Below are positions 1 to 6,426 of a DNA stretch of 64,000 bases, one piece after another; position 1 is the stretch's first letter, and each line of letters starts with the position of its first letter. Source of the DNA: a virus; the IMG/VR virus record IMGVR_UViG_3300009177_000036, positions 1 through 64,000 of that record. One strand, 5' to 3'. A program made the position numbers and the translations under genes. Under the pieces are notes generated by a model. That model searched no databases, was not told the DNA's origin, and worked only from the letters and a program-made list of their open reading frames with translations.

Positions 1-1
1 G

Positions 2-415
2 TGGCAAGAGGATACGATCAAGGAACTGATGCTTACCAATGAACTAGTCACCCCCTTAGGGCAGCGGCGGCACTTCTAAAACCAGACCTCAGACGGATCA
101 ACGCAACAGAAGGCTATTGCCTTCAAGCCTCAGGCCATGATCTCGGCGGACATTAATGTGGGTATTCTAGACGTGTGGGATAACATTCCTCATGAATTTT
201 GCAGGCCCCAGGCTCAGGTTCATGATGCCGTATATGGGTCAATCCCGATTAATATGGTTGATAAAATTATGCCTGAAATACTGGAGCGTCTCGTAAATCC
301 AATTCAAGTGAATGGCCGGACGATGCGATTGCCCGTGGATGCCAAGGTGGGAATGAACTGGGCTGAGCAGAGCGCGACCAACGCAGAAGGCCTTAAGAAG
401 TGGAAGGCGCAGTGA
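2..415 (+). CDS. Family A DNA polymerase, C-terminal fragment with an in-frame stop
   Basis: Carboxy end of a replicative family A DNA polymerase, running in from before the window. Frame 2 reads VTPLGQRRHF, the conserved stretch near the fingers, then an in-frame TAA at 77-79, then continues without a frame change through KAIAFKPQ and QVHDAVYG, which is polymerase motif C with its catalytic Asp (VHD). The last ATG-initiated part is 137-415. TAA is the normal stop of many other genes here, so reassignment is not supported; a point mutation or sequencing error replacing an aromatic codon is simplest. The N-terminal part of a UDG-polymerase starts at 63276 and leaves the other end of the window, probably the same gene. 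Confidence 0.8.
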
Positions 416-831
416 TCAGTCCGATGGATCGGTTTTCCAAGTACGTGACGGTACCTGCGGATGTCGAGGCTTGTTGGCCATGGCACGGGTCGACACACTC
501 CAGCGGGTTTGGATTTTTCAGATATGAGGGTAGGGTTCAGCCAGCGCACCGGGTGTCCTGGAAACTTCAGGGCATTGATCTGATGGAGAGCCAACCCTTG
601 AAAAATTGTTGCGGCAATAAGGGGTGTGTGAATCCCGGGCATTGGGATGTGACATCCTGGGGCACCCTCGAAAATCTGAAGGACCTGAGGAAGTTCACCA
701 AGGAACAGGTGGCAGAGATTCGGGAGTTGTATTCGCGGGGCGAAAGTGCTAAGGTGATCGCCAAGAAGTTCGGAACTTCGGCGGGATATGTGCAGGAGCT
801 TGGCCGCTATGTTACGTGGAGTTGGGCCTAG
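412..831 (+). CDS. HNH endonuclease-like protein, possibly inactive
   Basis: Phage HNH nuclease of the CWxW type: CWPW near the N-terminus, an AHR motif, and a treble-clef-like CGNKGCVNPGH core followed by GTLENLKD. The C-terminal 45 residues look like a small helix-turn-helix (EIRELYSRG...AKVIAKKFG), a common DNA-recognition tail in free-standing homing nucleases. In this family the core begins H-x-C; here the aligned residue is Asn (NCCGN), so the first catalytic His seems lost. I prefer the GTG at 412 (GGAAGG upstream, GTGA overlap with the polymerase stop); GTG 400 or ATG 424 are alternatives. Its position directly after the polymerase is typical of a homing endonuclease. Confidence 0.75.
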   Translation: MISPMDRFSKYVTVPADVEACWPWHGSTHSSGFGFFRYEGRVQPAHRVSWKLQGIDLMESQPLKNCCGNKGCVNPGHWDVTSWGTLENLKDLRKFTKEQVAEIRELYSRGESAKVIAKKFGTSAGYVQELGRYVTWSWA

Positions 832-907
832 GTGCCCTTAGGATGGCACAGTCAGGAAGATTAAGTTATAGAATGTGCCCATATACAAACACAGTGTGAG
901 GTTTTAG

Positions 908-1093
908 ATGCCTGATTATAAAAATCCAGAAAACTTAGCTCCCTATGAGTCCATGAATACAGTCGGACACTGGAAGGAGACCCCGATTTGGATGTTTTGG
1001 AAGCCCAGTTATCGTAGGATGTGGACCTATTATTATATGCATTCATGCGTAGGAATACAAATTGATAACACATGGGAATATAAATATGATTGA
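908..1093 (+). CDS. Small protein of unknown function, rich in Trp and Tyr
   Basis: A 61-residue protein I do not recognise. It is strongly aromatic (six Trp, eight Tyr) with no membrane segment or cysteine pattern. GTGAGG lies just upstream of the ATG. Its end overlaps the preferred start of the next gene by 8 bases, which suggests co-translation with the glycosyltransferase-like gene. Confidence 0.5.
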   Translation: MPDYKNPENLAPYESMNTVGHWKETPIWMFWKPSYRRMWTYYYMHSCVGIQIDNTWEYKYD

Positions 1094-2624
1094 TAACACA
1101 GTTATTCCGATGATGAACCGATTCGACCTCCTGATGTTTATGAGGGGTGTGGGGCTTGAGGTTACCAATGGAGATAAGGCCCGGGCCGAGTCCAGGAAGG
1201 TGGGGCCCTTCCAGAATCTCCAGGGGGATTATCTTACGGAAACTATCTGTAATTTAAACCTGAGCGACCAACCAGAGATGAGGGGCCTGGACTATATCTT
1301 TTCCGATACGCTACATTTCGCAGATGATCCGGTTGAGCTTGCGGGGCAGTATTGGGATCGGATTGCTGAGGGCGGCTGGCTAATTCTGGCGGTCCCCGAT
1401 CCTGAGTATAGTCCGAAGCCCGGGCATTTTGGGGCTCCCCCGGAGTGGAAGGCCCACCCCGATATCGATGCGATTCTGAAATTCGAGGGGTCGGAAGAGG
1501 CCACGATGTTTGTGGGGCAGTTTCGGCGGGGGCCGTTTGTTTGGGAGCTTTGGGCCATCGGGAAGAACCCTAAGTATGTGCCCCGGATTCCGCGCCCCGG
1601 AGAGATTGTGGTCGTGCGGCTCGGGGCCTTCGGGGATCATCTATGGTCATCGAGTCTGTTCCCGGCCTTGAAACTCAAGAAGAATCCGCATCAGGGGGGT
1701 TGGAGCCCGCTGATCTATATGACCAATGACAAGGGATATGAGGTGACCCTGCACGATCCTAATGTTGAGGGGACCGTGGTGTGGACCGAGGGCCAACTTA
1801 AGCCTGAGATGATGTGGGACTTCATGGACTGGGTCAATGTGCGGTGGCCCGAGGCCGTTCATCTGAACTATGAGGCTGAGACTCGGCTGCTGTTCCCTCC
1901 GGCTTGTGTGAGCCATAAGCACCCCGATTCTGTCCGTAGGCAGCTTGCTGCCGGGAACTATGTGGAGTGGCTGGGGTTCATTGCCGGGGTCGAGCCGGGG
2001 CCTGTGCTGTTCCATGCTTCTGAGGACGAGCGGCAATGGGCACAGGGTTTGCTGGAGCCCTTGGGCCCGGGGCCGATCTTCGGGATTGTAATACACGGTA
2101 GTTCTGTGAATAAGTTCTGGCCCCACATGCCCGCGCTGGTCGTCAGGCTGATGCATAAGATTCCTGAGGCTAGGTTTGTGATTTTCGGGGAAGGGGCCGG
2201 GGCTAAGGATGCGGCGGATCATTTGTTCACGAGTGTCGGGCGCTTCGTCGAGGCGGGGGCCGAGGATCGATTCCTCAATATGGTTGACCGGACTAACATT
2301 CGGGAAGCTATGTCCCTGGCTAATGAGTGTGACGTAGTCATTGCCCCGGAGACCGCCCTTTTGAATGCTGTGAGCTATAATGAGCAGGTGTTCAAGGTGG
2401 CCCTCCTGAGCCATTCAACGGTGGAGAACCTGACGAAGGGGTGGCCCAATACGGCGAGCTTTGCTGCCAGGGGCCTGGGGTGCTATCCGTGCCATAGGAT
2501 TCATTTCGATTGGACGTGGTGCAATAAGAGTCCGGATGGGGCGTGGGCTATGTGTCAGGAACTCATTTCCCCTGATGCGGTGGAGGGGGTAATTCTTGCC
2601 CATTTGGGGGCACAGGAAGGTTGA
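1086..2624 (+). CDS. Two-domain protein: methyltransferase-like N-terminus and glycosyltransferase family 9
   Basis: About 512 residues. Residues 1-165 resemble the second half of a class I SAM methyltransferase (DTLHFADDP, then GGWLILAVPD), but I see no glycine-rich motif I, so this part may be degenerate. From about 170 it is a GT9/heptosyltransferase-like GT-B fold: VVVRLGAFGDHLW opens the first Rossmann domain, GIVIHGSS and PEARFVIFGEG open the second, and CDVVIAPETALLN matches the donor-site loop; CYPCHRIHFDWTWC is a Cys-rich C-terminal motif also common in GT9. GT9 enzymes transfer sugars from nucleotide-sugar donors, often in LPS. A phage role in surface or virion glycosylation is inference. 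ATG 1086 is preferred over upstream TTG 1062. Confidence 0.75.
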   Translation: MIDNTVIPMMNRFDLLMFMRGVGLEVTNGDKARAESRKVGPFQNLQGDYLTETICNLNLSDQPEMRGLDYIFSDTLHFADDPVELAGQYWDRIAEGGWLILAVPDPEYSPKPGHFGAPPEWKAHPDIDAILKFEGSEEATMFVGQFRRGPFVWELWAIGKNPKYVPRIPRPGEIVVVRLGAFGDHLWSSSLFPALKLKKNPHQGGWSPLIYMTNDKGYEVTLHDPNVEGTVVWTEGQLKPEMMWDFMDWVNVRWPEAVHLNYEAETRLLFPPACVSHKHPDSVRRQLAAGNYVEWLGFIAGVEPGPVLFHASEDERQWAQGLLEPLGPGPIFGIVIHGSSVNKFWPHMPALVVRLMHKIPEARFVIFGEGAGAKDAADHLFTSVGRFVEAGAEDRFLNMVDRTNIREAMSLANECDVVIAPETALLNAVSYNEQVFKVALLSHSTVENLTKGWPNTASFAARGLGCYPCHRIHFDWTWCNKSPDGAWAMCQELISPDAVEGVILAHLGAQEG

Positions 2625-2649
2625 CAGGTTAAGGGTTTCGGGGTATCTT
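2621..2649 (+). promoter_or_regulatory. Sigma70-like promoter for 2680-3438
   Basis: TTGACA, 17-base spacer, TATCTT. The TGA stop of the GT9-like gene lies inside the -35 hexamer. The predicted start falls in the palindrome at 2651-2668. Confidence 0.6.
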
Positions 2650-2650
2650 A

Positions 2651-2668
2651 ATTGAAGTTTACTTCAAT
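2651..2668. promoter_or_regulatory. Perfect 8-bp inverted repeat at the transcription start, likely operator
   Basis: ATTGAAGT - TT - ACTTCAAT, dyad symmetric, placed 1-19 bases past the -10 box and ending just before GGAGA and the GTG start of the next gene. The 2-base centre makes it a poor RNA hairpin and no T-run follows, so an operator for a dimeric regulator is more likely than a terminator. Confidence 0.5.
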
Positions 2669-2679
2669 GGAGACATCCC

Positions 2680-2889
2680 GTGAATCTGAATTTCAGCTAT
2701 GCATTCAAGACCGACCCCATGGACGTTGAAGATGTTCAGGTTGTGTCTGACAAAGATTCCGACGCTTGGTCCCGCATTTGCGCCTCAGAACTGAGGAAGC
2801 CTGACGGGATCATTACGCTTGAGCAGGGTGAGGGCAGCATCCGCCTATTGGTGGCCTCCGAGTTGGCGTGGCTTGAGATCAACGGCTGA
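2680..2889 (+). CDS. Small acidic protein of unknown function
   Basis: A 69-residue acidic protein starting with GTG behind a GGAGA ribosome site. No recognised motif. It is the first gene after the 2621 promoter and palindrome and is followed after 3 bases by the PD-(D/E)XK nuclease, so the two probably form a small operon under common control. Confidence 0.55.
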   Translation: MNLNFSYAFKTDPMDVEDVQVVSDKDSDAWSRICASELRKPDGIITLEQGEGSIRLLVASELAWLEING

Positions 2890-2892
2890 GTC

Positions 2893-3438
2893 GTGATTAC
2901 TAAACCGTCAGGCCCGCACCGCAGTAAGCTGACTGGAGTTAAAGCCAAACGCCGTGGGGGTCGCAGGCGGCCCGTGTTAAAGGACCCTAAGAATATAGTC
3001 CTGCTGGACGAGTCCCCGATGCCCAAGCCCCGGGGGTTGAGCGCGGCCCAGCGGGCGGGGTTGGCGTACGAGCGGAAGGTTCAGGCAAAGCTCACCGCCG
3101 AGATTCTCAGTGATCCGGAGTTTGAGGGCTTTGAGATTCATAGTAATCCGTGGATTGCCTTCTGGGAGAACAAGCCTAGCTGGGCCTCCCCGGACATTGT
3201 GATTGTGGGTCCAGAGGACCTGTGGATCATTGAGATTAAGCTATCGTATAAGAAAGAAGTGGAGAAGAAGCTCCGCAATGTGTATGAACCGTTGTGTGTG
3301 GCCATTTGGCCCGACCGCCGCGTTCATAGATTGCAGGTTACGCGGAATTTATTGTTTGGGACCCGGCCCCGGTTTGTGGATCATTGGCTTGAGGCCGGGA
3401 CCGAATACCTTCATACGTGGTTCTTACGGGATGTCTAG
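2893..3438 (+). CDS. PD-(D/E)XK family nuclease
   Basis: 181 residues: a basic, disordered N-terminus of about 45 residues, then a restriction-endonuclease-like core. The active-site pattern is visible as Glu60 (AYERK), Asp101 (SPDIVIV), and Glu114-x-Lys116 (IIEIKLSYK). Phages use such enzymes for recombination, Holliday junction resolution or host DNA breakdown; the precise role is not readable here. It starts with GTG three bases after the previous stop. Its last 15 bases overlap the end of the convergent metallophosphoesterase gene, with no room for a terminator. Confidence 0.75.
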   Translation: MITKPSGPHRSKLTGVKAKRRGGRRRPVLKDPKNIVLLDESPMPKPRGLSAAQRAGLAYERKVQAKLTAEILSDPEFEGFEIHSNPWIAFWENKPSWASPDIVIVGPEDLWIIEIKLSYKKEVEKKLRNVYEPLCVAIWPDRRVHRLQVTRNLLFGTRPRFVDHWLEAGTEYLHTWFLRDV

Positions 3439-4209
3439 TTCAATCAGATGATTGGGGTCGAAGTTCCGGTTCTCGGGGAGCCCGCCGTTGCCGCTACGCA
3501 TATACCCCCGGGGATTGGCCACGACGCGGCAGTTTCCAATCATATAGTCTGACGATGCGTGCATGTGTCCATGGGTCCAGAGCCTGATCTCCGGATGAGC
3601 AAGGATGAACTGTTCCAGGTTTGAGGCGTAGCCCCCGTTCGTGAAATAGTCGTCGGCAAAATCGGGGTCGACGCTTTTGAAACTCGGGGCATGGTGGGTT
3701 ACCATCACTGTGGGGATGCCCTTATAGAATTCCCTGTCTAGCTCGTTGAGGGTGGCTAGGTGGATTTTGCGGGTGTCCTGCGGCGTGAGGGCCCTGTAAT
3801 CGTCTTTGGCCACACGGATAAGCCGATAATCATTCATACCATGTCGGAGAACATCTTCGGTGATGGGGTCATTGCCGTTAAGGTCGGTCCAAAGGGTGCC
3901 GCCCTGGAAGTGGACTTTACCAAACATCCAGCCCCCATTTTCTAAGAGGGCTATATTATCGAACTCACAGAGGGCGAGGCACAGCTTATCAAGGCTGGTG
4001 TCAATAGCCCCCTTGTAGTATTCATGGTTTCCCGGAACGTAGAAAGTCAAGGGAAAACGCTGCGACACCTTCTCAAAGAACGGAATAAATCTGTCAATTT
4101 TATCGATGACGCAGATATCGCCTGAGAGAATTAGGACGTCGGCCCCGTTGTTGATGGGATCGAAATCCGCACCCTCCAGGTGAAGGTCAGATAGGACTTT
4201 GATTCTCAT
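3424..4209 (-). CDS. Calcineurin-like metallophosphoesterase (first of two)
   Basis: 261 residues with the full metal-binding set: DLHLEG near the N-terminus, SGDI, GNHEYY, THHAP and HGHMH. This family hydrolyses phosphomono- or diesters (protein, nucleotide or RNA end groups) with two metal ions. It is the last gene of a five-gene operon read from 6152 and overlaps the 81-residue gene before it by ATGA. Sitting in an operon with an RNA ligase, it could process RNA ends, for example 2',3'-cyclic or 3' phosphates; that is inference. Confidence 0.85.
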   Translation of the reverse strand: MRIKVLSDLHLEGADFDPINNGADVLILSGDICVIDKIDRFIPFFEKVSQRFPLTFYVPGNHEYYKGAIDTSLDKLCLALCEFDNIALLENGGWMFGKVHFQGGTLWTDLNGNDPITEDVLRHGMNDYRLIRVAKDDYRALTPQDTRKIHLATLNELDREFYKGIPTVMVTHHAPSFKSVDPDFADDYFTNGGYASNLEQFILAHPEIRLWTHGHMHASSDYMIGNCRVVANPRGYMRSGNGGLPENRNFDPNHLIELDIP

Positions 4210-4451
4210 TGCGCTGCCTCCAGCCGAAGGAGCCTCCGGTTGATCTCCTGGGTGCCCTGATGTGGGCGATAGGTGGCCCCCGGGTATTTGGCCTTTAGAA
4301 GGACAAGCTCCTCACGGGAAAGGGCCATGGGCCGTACTCGGTATGCCCGCAGTCCTTTTTTACCAAGATTAGATACGGCATTTCGTTTACCGGGTGAACG
4401 TGCCGGAACTGCAAAAATTTGGCCTTTTGGAATAATTACATCATCTAGCAT
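4206..4451 (-). CDS. Small basic protein of unknown function
   Basis: 81 residues, basic (Arg/Lys-rich), no recognised motif. Overlaps both neighbours at start and stop codons (RNA ligase upstream, metallophosphoesterase downstream), so it is translationally coupled and may be a partner of one of them. Confidence 0.55.
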   Translation of the reverse strand: MLDDVIIPKGQIFAVPARSPGKRNAVSNLGKKGLRAYRVRPMALSREELVLLKAKYPGATYRPHQGTQEINRRLLRLEAAQ

Positions 4452-4978
4452 CAGAGTTCTCCTTTGAATGAATCGTCGCCAACCAGGGTCTTCTTGTACA
4501 TCTGGCGACTTTTGGTATGGAATAGGACGATGCCCTCCGGATTCATAAAACCCCTGGAGGCGGCGCTGCCATACTGGTTTAGACAGTTCAAGCAGTCATT
4601 GATTTCCAGTTCACTCCAAGGGCCTTGGTACAAAACGGGAACAACATTACAGCACGCGGGCCGCTCTAGTGACCAACGACTACTATTGAAGAGGCTAAAG
4701 CGGCGCTCATTGAGGCCATAGCCGCGTTGTATTCCCCGTCCCCACCACTCACCAAAGTGTCGTCCGGGGCCCAGTAGTCGTAGCTCCTCTTCGTTCTCTT
4801 TGACCCACGCCGCAAAACCAAAGTTGTCAGCTTCTGGTGTAATCCAGCGAGTACGCGAGCCAGCCTGAACTGTACCATCATCATTGATTGCAATTTGAGC
4901 ATTGGTACCGTCGATTTTCTCTGTGATTATGATTTCTCGGGAGAGGCGTGGGATTTTGCCGAATGATTCGAATTCCAT
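4451..4978 (-). CDS. Minimal Rnl2-type RNA ligase
   Basis: 175 residues carrying the nucleotidyltransferase motifs of the RNA ligase/2 family: motif I EKIDGTN with the AMP-accepting Lys21, GRHFGEWWGRGIQRGY (motif III/IIIa), NPEGIVL (motif IV) and YKKTL (motif V). T4 Rnl2 is about 330 residues with an extra C-terminal domain; this protein ends right after motif V, so it is a catalytic core only. It lies between two metallophosphoesterase genes in one operon, which suggests nick sealing after end healing. Confidence 0.85.
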   Translation of the reverse strand: MEFESFGKIPRLSREIIITEKIDGTNAQIAINDDGTVQAGSRTRWITPEADNFGFAAWVKENEEELRLLGPGRHFGEWWGRGIQRGYGLNERRFSLFNSSRWSLERPACCNVVPVLYQGPWSELEINDCLNCLNQYGSAASRGFMNPEGIVLFHTKSRQMYKKTLVGDDSFKGEL

Positions 4979-4992
4979 AAATACTCCGTAGA

Positions 4993-5808
4993 TTAGATGG
5001 CGTACATATGCTCCAGTTGGCGCATGGTGATGTAGCGGCTAAGGTATACATGTTTGTCGATAATGTCAAGCTCTGTTATGCCGTAGCTCCAGGCGTTCAT
5101 ACTGTGCTTGGCATAGTCCTCGACGTGGCCCTCCGGAAGCGCGCAGCTTAAGTCGATAACGGTGACCCGGTCGCCGCCGATCTTGGCCCGGTTGATGACT
5201 TGGAACTTGTGGTCGTGGCCGTGGACAACATCGACATTGGAATGGAGCGCGATGGCCTGGGAGACGTTGGCCCCGCCGATAGGCTGGCCCATTGCAGACA
5301 TAGGTACATGGGTGAAAAGCACCCCGTCCAGGTTGAGATACTCTTTGTAGGGGATGATGTTGCAGCCCTTGAAGAGATCGATGATCTGTGGTAGGAGTTG
5401 GTTCTTCATCGGCGGGTGGTCGTTCTCGTAGCGAGTGGCCCGGGCCCAATCATGATTTCCCATGACGGCATGGATGTGGGGGATTTTGGGGCGCGCAAGG
5501 TGTAGTCGGCGGGCCTTGTCGATACGCTGTTTAAACGGCGAGAGGAGCCGGTGGGCGGTCGCTCTCCCATCAGACATGTCTTCCTCGAAGCTGGGCTTCA
5601 GCCTGCCCTTGAGGGTATCGTCCTTATCGTGGGAATTGAGGGAGTCCATAGTAAGGAAATCCCCGATGAACACCACATCATCGAAATCCCCTTGGGCGAG
5701 GTGCTGCCCGATCCAATCGTAACGGTCTTTCTGATATTCGGATTGGCGGGGGTCAGCGTGAAGGTCGCCAATTCCCAGAACTCGACGCGGGCGTCCGAGG
5801 GATGTCAT
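4993..5808 (-). CDS. Calcineurin-like metallophosphoesterase (second)
   Basis: 271 residues with GIGDLHAD, FIGDFLTMD, MGNHDWA and VVHGHDHKFQ, the complete two-metal site, so it should be active. The spacing and insertions differ from the other family member at 3424-4209, so the two are not a recent duplication. It is the second gene of the operon (ATGA overlap with 5805-6152) and is followed 14 bases later by the minimal RNA ligase. A role in RNA end healing is plausible but unproven; protein or nucleotide phosphatase activity is the alternative. Confidence 0.85.
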   Translation of the reverse strand: MTSLGRPRRVLGIGDLHADPRQSEYQKDRYDWIGQHLAQGDFDDVVFIGDFLTMDSLNSHDKDDTLKGRLKPSFEEDMSDGRATAHRLLSPFKQRIDKARRLHLARPKIPHIHAVMGNHDWARATRYENDHPPMKNQLLPQIIDLFKGCNIIPYKEYLNLDGVLFTHVPMSAMGQPIGGANVSQAIALHSNVDVVHGHDHKFQVINRAKIGGDRVTVIDLSCALPEGHVEDYAKHSMNAWSYGITELDIIDKHVYLSRYITMRQLEHMYAI

Positions 5809-6152
5809 TCGTCGTTCTCCGGGATGTAGTCGGTGTAGCTGTTTTGGGAGAGGGCCTCCCGGGCTTGATACTTCAGGAAATTCATCTCGAAGAGTTCGTC
5901 ATTGAGAGCATTGACGTAGACCCCGGCCCGGATCATTCCGTAGCGGTAGGGGGTGACGTTGTTGCCATTCATGACGAGGACCGAGAAGCTTTGCTGCGGA
6001 TCGCCCGTTACGCTATCCACTATCTTCTGGAGTTCGCGCTGCATATATGCCTTGACGATGGCCTGATCCTGATCTATAACTTCTTGAGGCTTAGCCTCCG
6101 CCTCTTTGGAGGTTTTGGTTCCTCTTTTTTGGAAATCAATCACGTCGGCCAT
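5805..6152 (-). CDS. Protein of unknown function, first gene of the ligase/phosphoesterase operon
   Basis: 115 residues; a charged N-terminal half (KRGTKTSKEAEAKP) and an alpha/beta-looking C-terminal half. I do not recognise it. It starts behind CAGGAGATG-type spacing (AGGAG at 6160s) about 30 bases after a strong promoter and overlaps the next gene by ATGA. Confidence 0.6.
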   Translation of the reverse strand: MADVIDFQKRGTKTSKEAEAKPQEVIDQDQAIVKAYMQRELQKIVDSVTGDPQQSFSVLVMNGNNVTPYRYGMIRAGVYVNALNDELFEMNFLKYQAREALSQNSYTDYIPENDE

Positions 6153-6184
6153 GGGTCATCTCCTGGCAGGATACAAACAGATGT

Positions 6185-6213
6185 ATCATATACCGGCGGG
6201 GCCGGATTGTCAA
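6185..6213 (-). promoter_or_regulatory. Sigma70-like promoter for the ligase/phosphoesterase operon
   Basis: On the minus strand TTGACA, 17 bases, TATGAT. The -35 box directly follows the TAA of the upstream gene. The spacer holds a GC-rich inverted repeat (CCGG...CCGG), possibly a regulator site. Confidence 0.7.
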
Positions 6214-6426
6214 TTAGAAAAGGGAAAGGGGGAAACTCATAATCTTGCCGAGATTTTCCGGAAGGTCCCCTGATACAAGAATTAGGAGGGCCAGAATCCA
6301 CAGCATTTTTTCGAGAAATGACAACTTAGTCCTTAATTCTTTATAACGCACCGCACAAAGGGTAACGTGAGCCGCCAAGTCCTGGGCCTCAAGCTCCTCA
6401 CCGAAGCCAACATACTCACGAGCCAT
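6214..6426 (-). CDS. Small single-span membrane protein
   Basis: 70 residues; charged first 40 residues, then a hydrophobic segment (MLWILALLILVSG) and a short tail. Start ATG at 6426 overlaps the TGA of the big ejection-type gene (TGATG). Function unknown; a lysis accessory or virion membrane peptide are guesses. Confidence 0.5.
   Translation of the reverse strand: MAREYVGFGEELEAQDLAAHVTLCAVRYKELRTKLSFLEKMLWILALLILVSGDLPENLGKIMSFPLSLF

Noticed and set aside
77-79. Stop codon reassignment (TAA read as an amino acid)
   Set aside because: Many complete genes end in TAA and no other gene shows in-frame TAA; one codon cannot support recoding.
1647-2414. 255-residue minus-strand open frame
   Set aside because: Antisense to the GT9-like gene, which has clear motifs; the minus frame has none.
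5802-6242. 146-residue plus-strand frame
   Set aside because: Antisense to the operon-leading gene and its promoter; no motif.
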